Shown one piece after another: positions 23,711 through 34,635 of a stretch of 64,000 bases of DNA (position 1 is the stretch's first letter; the number at the start of each line of letters is the position of its first letter). The position numbers and the translations under genes were made by a program. Source of the DNA: Variovorax sp. CF313 (GTDB taxonomy: Bacteria; Pseudomonadota; Gammaproteobacteria; Burkholderiales; Burkholderiaceae_C); assembly GCF_000282635.1 (NCBI RefSeq), contig NZ_AKIW01000094.1:1-64000 (forward strand), read 5' to 3'. A model generated the notes under the pieces. That model saw only the letters and a program-made list of their open reading frames with translations. It made no database searches and was not told the origin of the DNA.

Positions 23711-24580
23711 TCAGACGAGATTGCGTCCGGTCAGCCGGCTCAGGATGGCGAGCGGGCTCGAGTCGGGATTGTATTGCTTCGAAGCGGCCAGATGAAGGGT
23801 CTGCTCGAGCATGTACTGGCCCGCCATCACGGCGTGCGAGGTCTGGTCGGAGAAGCACACCCACACCGAGCCCGGCGGGAACTCGGCCTTTTCCTGCGGC
23901 GAGTTTTCCTGGTACGCCATGTCCGATTTCATGCCGTCGTGCAGCTGCAGCATCAGGTGGTCGTACTCGCTGCGGAACGACTTGGTCACGTGCAGCGCCT
24001 GCAGCAGCCTGGCTTGCCAGCGCACATACGGCTTGGCGCGCGGCAGGAAGCGCTTCGCGATGTTCTCGAAAGGCTCGCCCACCCGCCACACGCGCGGTGC
24101 GCCTTCAGGATTGACATTGGTGAACACACGCAGGATGCGCTCGCCGTAGTTGGGACGCGACGGGAACGCATCGACGTGCAAACGCCGATCGTCCGCGCGC
24201 CACGACTGCACGCGCGTCTCGACCTGCGCCGGCCGGTAGCTCGTGGGCGCCAGCCGCAAGGCTGGCGCGTAGTGCGGCAGCAGCCCATGAATGAGCTGCG
24301 TGGCCTGCGCCCGGAAGCGCCCCACCATCGCCGCGGCCTTGCGCTGCACCGCCTCGTCGCCGACAGCGCCCTTGAGCTTGCCATTGGCATCGAGGCTGAT
24401 GTTGCGCACATCCGGCGACAGCAGGCTCGGCGTGAGCAGGCTGCGCTCTTCGGGCAGCAGCTCGAAGCTCAGGCGCGGGAAATACAGCACCTTGCCCGCT
24501 TCCAGCTCCGCGATCCACGCCTCGTTCGGCGTGGCCGCGTTCCAGTCGCTCAGGCCCAGTTCGACGAGCTGCGTTTCCAT
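23711..24580 (-). CDS. kdoO: Kdo hydroxylase (Kdo 3-hydroxylase family)
   Basis: I recognise this as the Fe(II)/2-oxoglutarate-dependent Kdo hydroxylase family, which converts the outer Kdo of lipid A-Kdo2 to Ko in Burkholderia, Yersinia and relatives. The 289-residue product has the metal motif HVD (His135, Asp137) in RRLHVDAFPSRP, followed by ILRVFTNVNPEG and WRVGEPFE, and a late SHAVMAGQYMLEQT near the C-terminus. The ATG at 24580 starts 9 bases after the carB stop. Kdo-making genes kdsB and lpxK are at 3-5 kb. Confidence 0.82.
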   Translation of the reverse strand: METQLVELGLSDWNAATPNEAWIAELEAGKVLYFPRLSFELLPEERSLLTPSLLSPDVRNISLDANGKLKGAVGDEAVQRKAAAMVGRFRAQATQLIHGLLPHYAPALRLAPTSYRPAQVETRVQSWRADDRRLHVDAFPSRPNYGERILRVFTNVNPEGAPRVWRVGEPFENIAKRFLPRAKPYVRWQARLLQALHVTKSFRSEYDHLMLQLHDGMKSDMAYQENSPQEKAEFPPGSVWVCFSDQTSHAVMAGQYMLEQTLHLAASKQYNPDSSPLAILSRLTGRNLV

Positions 24581-24588
24581 GACGGCGC

Positions 24589-27829
<3,241 letters not shown>

Positions 27830-27837
<8 letters not shown>

Positions 27838-29014
27838 TCTTGCTCTCCGTCTTGTGCTTTTCCATGAGTGCCGTGAAGCGATCGAACAGGTAGCCGATAT
27901 CGTGCGGGCCGGGCGAGGCTTCAGGGTGGCCCTGGAAGCAGAACGCGGGCTTGTCGGTGCGCGCCAGGCCCTGCAGCGTGTTGTCGAACAGGCTGATGTG
28001 GGTGGGACGCAGGGTAGCCGGCAGCGACTTCTCGTCGACCGCGAAGCCGTGGTTCTGGCTGGTGATGCTCACGCGGCCGTTGTCGAGGTCCTTCACCGGA
28101 TGGTTCGCGCCGTGGTGGCCGAACTTCATCTTGAAGGTCTTGGCGCCCGAGGCCAGCGCCATGATCTGGTGGCCCAGGCAGATGCCGAAGGTCGGGATGC
28201 CGGTCTCGATCAGTTCCTTGACGGCGCTGATGGCGTAGTCGCAAGGCTCCGGGTCACCGGGGCCGTTGGCCAGGAAGATGCCATCGGGCTTGAGCTTGAG
28301 CACGTCGGCCGCGGGCGTCTGTGCCGGCACCACGGTGATGCGCGCGCCGCGCTGCGCGATCATGCGCAGGATGTTCTTCTTGACGCCGTAGTCGAAGGCG
28401 ACGACGTGGAACTTCGGTGTGATCTGCACGCCGTAGCCCGCGCCGAGCTTCCACTCGGTTTCAGTCCATTCGTAGGTCTGCGTGACCGACACCACCTTGG
28501 CGAGGTCGAGGCCCGACATGCTCGGCGCGGCCTTGGCTGCGGCGATGGCCTTGTCGATCAGCGCCTGCGTCACGGTCTCGCCCGCGGCCAGGCCCAGGAT
28601 GCAGCCGTTCTGCGCGCCGTGGGTGCGCAGGTGTCGCGTGAGCTTGCGGGTGTCAATGTTCGCAATGGCCACCGTGTTGCCGGACACGAGGTACTCGGTC
28701 AGCGTGGTGGTCTTGCGGAAGTTGGAGGCGACGAGGGGCAGGTCCTTGATGATCAGGCCCGCGGCATGGATCTTGTCGGCTTCGATGTCTTCACCGTTGA
28801 CGCCGTAGTTGCCAATGTGCGGATACGTGAGGGTCACGATCTGCTGGCAGTAGCTCGGGTCGGTGAGGATTTCCTGGTAACCGGTCATGGCGGTGTTGAA
28901 CACCACTTCACCGGTCGTGGAGCCGGTGGCTCCGATCGAATTGCCTTGAAAGACCGTGCCGTCTGCGAGCGCCAGGATGGCGGGCGGGAAACTTCCCTTG
29001 AGAGACAAAAGCAC
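27830..29014 (-). CDS. carA: Carbamoyl-phosphate synthase small subunit
   Basis: Glutaminase subunit that feeds ammonia to CarB. The 394-residue protein has the CarA-specific N-terminal domain (ALADGTVFQGNSIGATG) and a class I amidotransferase domain with the nucleophile in FGICLGHQIMAL and the His-Glu pair in GHPEASPGPHD. The start is GTG at 29014 with GGAG 6 bases upstream. That ribosome-binding site sits in the 3' arm of a hairpin at 29021-29046, so translation may be regulated. Confidence 0.98.
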
Positions 29015-29020
29015 TGGGTT

Positions 29021-29046
29021 CTCCGGATGGTTACGGTCGCCCGGAG
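29021..29046 (-). promoter_or_regulatory. Hairpin covering the carA ribosome-binding site
   Basis: On the minus strand CTCCGG (29046-29041) pairs with CCGGAG (29026-29021) around a 14-base loop. The GGAG of the 3' arm is the carA Shine-Dalgarno. The pairing would mask it, which suggests control of translation initiation by loop binding, an alternative fold or upstream translation. Confidence 0.55.
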
Positions 29047-29134
29047 CCCCAGGCGCGTTGCCTGCGGACTGCTGCTTCAGGGGATTTTGGCGTTAAAGGC
29101 GGCCGGGCGACGCTGATTGGCGAGTAAGCCCCCG

Positions 29135-29140
29135 ATTGTA
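29135..29140 (-). promoter_or_regulatory. Candidate -10 of the carA promoter
   Basis: TACAAT on the minus strand in the context GGGCTACAATCG. It would start RNA near 29128 and leave a leader of about 113 bases. I find no good -35 at 16-18 bases, so confidence is low. Confidence 0.35.
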
Positions 29141-29156
29141 GCCCGGACTGGGTGTG

Positions 29157-29942
29157 TTATTTGGCCTGCAGGGCTGCTCCGCTCGCATGCAAGCAGATCG
29201 CGGCAGCTGCCGCGACGTTGAGCGACTCCTCGCCGCCTGGCTGGGCGATGCGGATATGGTGCGTGGCGCGCGCCTCGAGCGCGGGCGACACGCCCTGCCC
29301 TTCATGGCCCATCAGCCAGGCGCAGGGATGCGGCAGCTCGGCCTTGTGAAGCCACTCGCCGTGGTGCGAACTGGTCGCCACCAACGGCACTTTCAGGCCG
29401 TCGAGCACGTCGGCGTCCACGCCTTCGATCAGCCGCAGGCCAAAATGCGCACCCATGCCTGCACGCAGCACCTTCGGCGCCCACAGGGCCGCCGTACCCT
29501 TGAGCGCGATCACCTGGGTGAAGCCGAAAGCGGCCGCGCTGCGAAGGATGGAGCCGGCGTTGCCGGCGTCCTGCAGACGGTCGAGCACCACGCTGGGCGC
29601 ATCGGGGATCAGCTCCGGCCGCGCTGGCAGGTCGAGCACGAAGCCCATCGGCGCAGGCGACTCCAGGCCGCTGGCGCCGCGCAGCAGATCGTCGCTGACT
29701 ACTACGGTTTTAATAGCGCTACTTGCCCATTCGGCAGGGGCTGTAGGCCAGAAAGACTCCGAAAACACCGCAATCGCCGGCTTCACGCCGCGCGCCAGCG
29801 CCGCCCGGCACAGATGGTCACCTTCGAGCCAGATGCGGCGCAGCTTGCGATAGGCGCCCGGGTCCTGGGCCAGTTTGCGCAGGTCCTTGAGGAGCGGGTT
29901 GTCGCGCGAACTGATGAGGCTCGCGCCGGGATCGGTGGTCAT
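29157..29942 (-). CDS. TrmH/SpoU family RNA 2'-O-methyltransferase
   Basis: SPOUT-class methyltransferase of 261 aa. The N-terminal substrate-binding domain starts LISSRDNPLLKDLRKLAQDP; the knotted SAM domain has LDRLQDAGNAGSILRSAAAF, LMGHEGQGVS and QPGGEESLNVAAAAAI, motifs 1 to 3 of the family. Target could be a 23S rRNA or tRNA ribose. It follows rnhB by 5 bases at the end of the long lpx cluster. Residues 62-79 (SESFWPTAPAEWASSAIK) come from an AT-rich patch that resembles an inserted repeat. Confidence 0.9.
   Translation of the reverse strand: MTTDPGASLISSRDNPLLKDLRKLAQDPGAYRKLRRIWLEGDHLCRAALARGVKPAIAVFSESFWPTAPAEWASSAIKTVVVSDDLLRGASGLESPAPMGFVLDLPARPELIPDAPSVVLDRLQDAGNAGSILRSAAAFGFTQVIALKGTAALWAPKVLRAGMGAHFGLRLIEGVDADVLDGLKVPLVATSSHHGEWLHKAELPHPCAWLMGHEGQGVSPALEARATHHIRIAQPGGEESLNVAAAAAICLHASGAALQAK
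29707..29754 (-). repeat. AT-rich repeat-like patch inside the RNA methyltransferase gene
   Basis: The + strand reads TTTTAATAGCGCTACTTGCC, then CATTC, then GGCAGGGGCTGTAGGCC. It has an inner TGCC/GGCA stem flanked by CTAC/GTAG. It resembles, from memory, a small palindromic element common in Comamonadaceae (AATAGCGCTA...GGGCGCTAGAGGCC type). Its base composition stands out from the GC-rich surroundings, yet it keeps the frame. Confidence 0.45.
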
Positions 29943-29947
29943 GAGAG

Positions 29948-30670
29948 TCAGGGCGCAGCGCGCAGGTCGAGGTGCACGGTCTCGACCGTTGCCGCGAACA
30001 CCGTGGGCGCGACAGACTCAGTCTCGACGACCTGCGCGGTACCCGCTGCCGTCCGAGCCAGCGCGGCGGCAACCGGGCTGAACGACCTGCGGTGATGCAC
30101 ACAGGCGCCGTGGCGCTGCAGCGCTTCCAGGTGCTCCGGCGTGCCGTAGCCCTTGTGGCCGGCAAAGCCGTAGTTCGGAAATTCGACGTGCAATTGCTCG
30201 CAGAGACGGTCGCGATGGACCTTGGCCAGGATGGACGCAGCCGAAATCGCCTTGACCAGCGCATCGCCCTTGACCACGGCTTCGGCCAGCACGTCCAGCG
30301 TCGGCAGGCGGTTGCCGTCGACCAGCACCTTGGCCGGCTTCAGGCGCAAGCCCTCGACCGCGCGCCGCATCGCAAGCATCGTGGCCTGCAGGATGTTGTG
30401 CGTATCGATTTCCTCGACGCTCGCCTGGGCGATGGAGCAGCAAAGGGCCTTGGCCAGGATCTGGTCGTGCAGGCGCTCGCGCTGCAAAGGTGTGAGGGTC
30501 TTGGAATCGGCCAGTCCGCGGATCGGCCGGGTGTCGTCGAGGATCACCGCCGCGGCCACCACGGGGCCCGCCAGCGGGCCGCGACCGGCCTCGTCCACGC
30601 CTGCGAGCAGGCCCGGCGCGTCCCACACCAAACGGGCTTGCTCAGCTTTCAAGAACTTTCTGGATCGCAT
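29948..30670 (-). CDS. rnhB: Ribonuclease HII
   Basis: Removes RNA from RNA-DNA hybrids and single ribonucleotides from DNA. The 240-residue product has the active-site DEAGRGPLAGPVVAAAVI with Asp26-Glu27, Asp118 in VLVDGN and Asp154 in KVHRDR, plus the GYGT motif (HKGYGTPEHLEAL). The ATG at 30670 overlaps the end of lpxB by 29 bases; TTG or GTG alternatives nearer the core exist. The C-terminal 40 residues after HHRRSFSPV are not conserved. Confidence 0.95.
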   Translation of the reverse strand: MRSRKFLKAEQARLVWDAPGLLAGVDEAGRGPLAGPVVAAAVILDDTRPIRGLADSKTLTPLQRERLHDQILAKALCCSIAQASVEEIDTHNILQATMLAMRRAVEGLRLKPAKVLVDGNRLPTLDVLAEAVVKGDALVKAISAASILAKVHRDRLCEQLHVEFPNYGFAGHKGYGTPEHLEALQRHGACVHHRRSFSPVAAALARTAAGTAQVVETESVAPTVFAATVETVHLDLRAAP

Positions 30671-31799
30671 CGGCGCAAAGTGTCGGCGTATCGCGCTGCA
30701 ATTGCACGTGCAGCTCGGAAAATCTTTGTTGCAGGGCCCGCGTCTTTTCGGGCTCGTCGAGCCAGGCGAGCGTGGCCTGGGCCAGCGCCTCGGGCGTGGC
30801 GGCTTCCTGCAGCAGTTCGGGCACCACGAACTGACGGCACAGGATGTTGGGCAAGCCGACCCACGGCTGCAACTGCTTGCGCTGCATCAGGCGCCACGAG
30901 AGCGCGTTCATGTTGTAGGCGATGACCATCGGCCGCTTGAACAGCGCCGCCTCGAGCGTGGCGGTGCCGCTGGCGATCAGCGTGGCGTCGCAGGCGGCCA
31001 GTGCGGTGTGCGACTGGCCATCGAGCAGCTTCACCCGGCCCGTCATGCCGCTGGCCTGGAGCAAGGCCTCGACCTCGGAGCGCAGCCCCGGAAGGATGGG
31101 CGCCACGAACTGGAGCGCCGGCCGGGCCTTCTGCATCAGCGCGGCGGCGGCGAAGAATCGGTCCGCCAGGTAGCGTATCTCGGAGCGGCGGCTGCCCGGC
31201 AACAAGGCGACGACCTGAGCCTCGGACGCCAACCCGATCGCGGCGCGGGCCGCGGCGCGGTCGGGTGTCATCGGGATCACGTTGGCAATCGGATGCCCCA
31301 CGTAGCTCGCGGCAACACCCTGCTTTTCGAGCAGTTCGGGCTCGAACGGGAAGATGCACAGCACATGGTCGGCTGCAGCCCGGACCTTCTCGATGCGCTT
31401 CGGCCGCCAGGCCCAGATCGAAGGGCAGATGAAATGCACGGTCTTGATGCCCTGGCTGCGCAGCCCGGCTTCGAGATCGAGATTGAAATCGGGCGCATCG
31501 ACGCCGATGAACAGCTCGGGCCGTTCGCTCAGCAAACGGGTCTTCAGCTGGCGGCGGATGCCGGCGATCTCGGCATAGTGCCGCAGCACCTCGACGTAGC
31601 CGCGCACCGCGAGCTTTTCCTGCGGCCACCAGCTCTGGAAGCCGTGGGCCAGCATGCGGGGGCCGCCGATGCCGACGGTCTGGAGATCCGGCCAACGGGC
31701 CTTGAGGCCATCGAGCAGCAAACCCGCGAGCAGATCGCCGGAGGCTTCGCCCGCGACCAGCGCGAAGCGTCGCTGTCCGTCCTTCTGCATCGCGGTCAC
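30642..31799 (-). CDS. lpxB: Lipid-A-disaccharide synthase
   Basis: Condenses UDP-diacylglucosamine and lipid X to the lipid A disaccharide at the inner membrane. The 385-residue GT-B glycosyltransferase shows FALVAGEASGDLLAG at its start, then VGIGGPRM, HFICPSIWAWRPKR and LLPGSRRSEIRYL. The start is GTG at 31799; an ATG three codons later is possible. The gene is 1 base from the lpxA stop, in the conserved lpxD-fabZ-lpxA-lpxB order. Confidence 0.97.
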   Translation of the reverse strand: MTAMQKDGQRRFALVAGEASGDLLAGLLLDGLKARWPDLQTVGIGGPRMLAHGFQSWWPQEKLAVRGYVEVLRHYAEIAGIRRQLKTRLLSERPELFIGVDAPDFNLDLEAGLRSQGIKTVHFICPSIWAWRPKRIEKVRAAADHVLCIFPFEPELLEKQGVAASYVGHPIANVIPMTPDRAAARAAIGLASEAQVVALLPGSRRSEIRYLADRFFAAAALMQKARPALQFVAPILPGLRSEVEALLQASGMTGRVKLLDGQSHTALAACDATLIASGTATLEAALFKRPMVIAYNMNALSWRLMQRKQLQPWVGLPNILCRQFVVPELLQEAATPEALAQATLAWLDEPEKTRALQQRFSELHVQLQRDTPTLCADAIQKVLES

Positions 31800-31800
31800 G

Positions 31801-32589
31801 TCAGCGCGCGATGCCGCGCGTCGAGTTGGCGAGGAAGGACTCCATCAGCGCGACGTCACCTGCAGCTTCCGGCATTTCCGTCGCGAGCGCGGCAATGCCC
31901 AGGCGCGCTTCTTCGAGCGTCTTGCCCTGACGGTATAGCAGGCGATGCATCTGCTTCACCGCTGCAAGCCGCTGGGCAGAGAAGTCGCGCCGCCGCAGGC
32001 CGACGATGTTGAAGCCGCGCACTGCCAGCGGATTGCCGTCGACCAGCATGAAAGGCGGCACGTCCTGCGACACCGCGCTTGCGAAGCCGAGCATGGCATG
32101 CGCCCCCACCGAGACGAACTGGTGAATGCCGGTGAGCCCGCCGACCGTCACCCAGTCTGCGAGGTGAACGTGGCCGGCCAGCGTGGTGTTGTTGGACAGC
32201 GTGGTGTGGTTGTCGACCTGGCAGTCATGCGCGATGTGCGTGTACGCCATGATCCAGTTGTCGTCGCCCACGCGCGTCACGCCGCCCGCCCCCGGCACGC
32301 CGAGATTGAACGTGCAGAACTCGCGAATGACGTTGCGGTCGCCGATAACGAGCTCGGTCGGTTCGCCCGCGTACTTCTTGTCCTGGGGAATGGCGCCGAG
32401 CGACGAGAACTGGAAGATCCTGTTGTCGCGCCCGATGGTCGTGCGCCCCTCGATCACGCAATGCGCGCCGATGGTAGTGCCCGCGCCCACCCGCACGTGC
32501 GGACCGATCACGGTATAGGGACCGACCGACACCGAGGCGTGGAGTTCGGCCTGGGGGTCGACGAGTGCGGTCGAATGAACCTGGGTCAT
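31801..32589 (-). CDS. lpxA: UDP-N-acetylglucosamine acyltransferase
   Basis: First step of lipid A synthesis, moving a 3-hydroxyacyl chain from ACP to UDP-GlcNAc. A left-handed beta-helix of hexapeptide repeats runs from VHSTALVDPQA to about residue 190; the catalytic His is His121 in THIAHDCQVDN. The helical C-terminus has NIVGLRRRDFSAQRLAAVK. Length 262 aa matches the family. The start at ATG 32589 fits known homologues; a longer frame reaching 32640 would overlap fabZ. Confidence 0.97.
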   Translation of the reverse strand: MTQVHSTALVDPQAELHASVSVGPYTVIGPHVRVGAGTTIGAHCVIEGRTTIGRDNRIFQFSSLGAIPQDKKYAGEPTELVIGDRNVIREFCTFNLGVPGAGGVTRVGDDNWIMAYTHIAHDCQVDNHTTLSNNTTLAGHVHLADWVTVGGLTGIHQFVSVGAHAMLGFASAVSQDVPPFMLVDGNPLAVRGFNIVGLRRRDFSAQRLAAVKQMHRLLYRQGKTLEEARLGIAALATEMPEAAGDVALMESFLANSTRGIAR

Positions 32590-32615
32590 GCCTTGTGGAA
32601 ACGACTGCGGCCGGA

Positions 32616-33074
32616 TCAGTTGATCTGGCGCATGGCGCACATCAGCGTCGCCTCGCAGGCGAGTTCGCTGCCCACCAGGGCCCGGCCCTTGAACTTGGAA
32701 ATGCCGGCCTTCATGCGCTCGATCTCGACTTCGAGCGTCAACTGGTCACCGGGCTCCACGGGCCGCTTGAAGCGTGCGCCGTCGATGGCGGCAAAGTAGT
32801 AGACGGTGTTGTCGTCCGGCACGATGTCGAGCGAGTGGAACGACAGCAGGGCCGCGGCCTGGGCCATGGCTTCGAGCATCAGCACGCCCGGCATCACCGG
32901 ACGGTGCGGGAAGTGGCCGTTGAAGAACGGCTCGTTCATCGTCACGTTCTTCAGCGCCGTGATGCGCTTGCCCTTTTCCATGTCCAGTACGCGGTCCACC
33001 AGCAGGAACGGGTAGCGGTGGGGCAGCAGCTTGAGGATTTGATGGATATCGAGCGCTATCGCTGGCTTTGTCAT
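32616..33074 (-). CDS. fabZ: 3-Hydroxyacyl-ACP dehydratase
   Basis: Dehydrates 3-hydroxyacyl-ACP in fatty acid elongation and competes with LpxA/LpxD for the same substrate, which is why it lies between them. The hot-dog fold shows LLPHRYPFLLVDRVLD and FFNGHFPHRPVMPGVLMLEAMAQ with His54 and Glu68. I chose the ATG at 33074 (152 aa) because AGGA lies about 10 bases ahead and the length equals the E. coli enzyme. An ATG at 33101 overlapping the lpxD stop would add nine residues. Confidence 0.96.
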   Translation of the reverse strand: MTKPAIALDIHQILKLLPHRYPFLLVDRVLDMEKGKRITALKNVTMNEPFFNGHFPHRPVMPGVLMLEAMAQAAALLSFHSLDIVPDDNTVYYFAAIDGARFKRPVEPGDQLTLEVEIERMKAGISKFKGRALVGSELACEATLMCAMRQIN

Positions 33075-33097
33075 GATTTTCTGTTCCTGCATCGTCG

Positions 33098-34075
33098 TCA
33101 TTTTTTCGAGGGAGCCTTCTCCAGCGCCTTCAGTCGTTCGCGCAGGCTGTGCAACTGCTTGAGCGTTGCCGCATTCTTTTCCCAGCTCGCATTGTCATCG
33201 ATGGGAAACATGCCGGTGTATTGGCCGGCCTTGTGGATCGAACGGGTAACCACGGTTGCGGCGGACACGTGGACGCCGTCGGCCACCGTCAGATGGCCCA
33301 GCACGATGGCGCCGCCGCCGAAGGTGCAGTTGGCACCGATGGTGGCGCTGCCAGCCACGCCGACACAGCCCGCCATGGCGGTGTTCTTGCCGACGCGCAC
33401 GTTGTGGCCGATCTGGATCAGGTTGTCGAGCTTCACGCCGTCGTCGATCACTGTGTCGTCGAGCGCGCCGCGGTCGATGCAGGTGTTGGCGCCGATCTCG
33501 ACGTCGTTGCCGATGCGCACCGCACCCAACTGTTCGATCTTGATCCAGCGCCCCTCGTGCGGCGCCAGGCCGAAGCCGTCGGCACCGATGACCACGCCCG
33601 GGTGCAGCAGGCAGCGCTCGCCGATGGTGCAGTCTTCGCTGACCGTCACCCGGGACTTCAGCACAGTGCCCGCACCGATGCGCGCGCCCCGCTCCACCAC
33701 GCACAGCGCGCCGATGCGCGCAGTGGCATCGACTTGCGCCTCAGCATGGATCACTGCGCTGGGATGGATGCGATCGGCTTCCGGACGCGCGTGGTGCGCC
33801 TTCCAGAGCTGTGTCAGGCGGGCAAAGTAGAAGTACGGATCCGGCGTGAGGATGAAAGCGCCACGCGCCGCAGCCGCCTCGCGCATGGCCGGCGACACGA
33901 TCACGCAAGCGGCCTTCGAAGCCGCCAATTCCTGCTGGTATTTGGGATGGCTCAGGAAACTGAGCGCATCGGGCTGCGCATTCTGCAGCGGCGCCAACCG
34001 CTCGATGGACAGCGCCGCATCGCCATGAAGTTCGCCCCCAAGGGCGTCAACGATGGCTCCGAGCTGCAGTGACAC
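33098..34075 (-). CDS. lpxD: UDP-3-O-(3-hydroxyacyl)glucosamine N-acyltransferase
   Basis: Adds the second acyl chain in lipid A synthesis. The N-terminal uridine-binding domain (about 1-100) includes ALSFLSHPKYQQEL and PDPYFYFARLTQLW; the hexapeptide-repeat helix follows with GADGFGLAPHEGRW and IQIGHNVRVGKNTAM, which carries the catalytic His. Length is 325 aa. The start is GTG at 34075, 14 bases after the skp stop. The end is Lys-rich (KALEKAPSKK). Confidence 0.97.
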   Translation of the reverse strand: MSLQLGAIVDALGGELHGDAALSIERLAPLQNAQPDALSFLSHPKYQQELAASKAACVIVSPAMREAAAARGAFILTPDPYFYFARLTQLWKAHHARPEADRIHPSAVIHAEAQVDATARIGALCVVERGARIGAGTVLKSRVTVSEDCTIGERCLLHPGVVIGADGFGLAPHEGRWIKIEQLGAVRIGNDVEIGANTCIDRGALDDTVIDDGVKLDNLIQIGHNVRVGKNTAMAGCVGVAGSATIGANCTFGGGAIVLGHLTVADGVHVSAATVVTRSIHKAGQYTGMFPIDDNASWEKNAATLKQLHSLRERLKALEKAPSKK

Positions 34076-34089
34076 GCCGGCTCCCGGCG

Positions 34090-34635
34090 CTACTTGCCGG
34101 CCGCAGGCGCAGAAGAGCTGACCGACGCGTTCAGCGCCTTGATCACCTTGTCGGTGATGTCGTGCTTCGGATTGATGTAGATCGCCTCCTGCAGGATGGC
34201 GTCGTACTTCTCGGCCTCGGCCACCTGCTTCACCACGCGGTTGGCGCGCTCGTAGACCTGCTGGAGCTCTTCATTCTTGCGCGAGTTCAGGTCTTCCTGG
34301 AACTCGCGCCGCTTGCGCTGAAAGTCGCGGTCCTGGTCAACCAGCCCGCGCTGACGCGCTGCCCGCTGGCTTTCCGACAGGGTGGGTGCCTCGCGCTCGA
34401 ACTTCTCCGAGGCCGCTTTCAGGGCGTCTCCCTGCGAAGTCAGATCCTTCTCGCGCTTCAGGAATTCGGCTTCGAGTTTTGCCTGGGCAGTCTTGGCCGG
34501 CTGCGCCTCGCGCAGCACGCGGTCCGGGTTCACGAAACCGATGCGAAAGGTTTCCTGCGCCTGGGCGGGCACCGCAGCGAACGCGAGAGCGGGAATCAAC
34601 AACACGCCTGCCGCGGCGCGAATCAAATGCTTCAT
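34090..34635 (-). CDS. skp: OmpH/Skp family periplasmic chaperone
   Basis: Periplasmic holdase for unfolded outer-membrane proteins delivered to BamA. Residues 1-26 form a signal peptide ending AQAQE. The mature chain begins FRIGFVNPDRVL and is followed by a long charged coiled coil (about 45-140) that forms the tentacle helices. Length is 181 aa. The ATG directly abuts the bamA stop, so expression is tied to bamA. Confidence 0.94.
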   Translation of the reverse strand: MKHLIRAAAGVLLIPALAFAAVPAQAQETFRIGFVNPDRVLREAQPAKTAQAKLEAEFLKREKDLTSQGDALKAASEKFEREAPTLSESQRAARQRGLVDQDRDFQRKRREFQEDLNSRKNEELQQVYERANRVVKQVAEAEKYDAILQEAIYINPKHDITDKVIKALNASVSSSAPAAGK

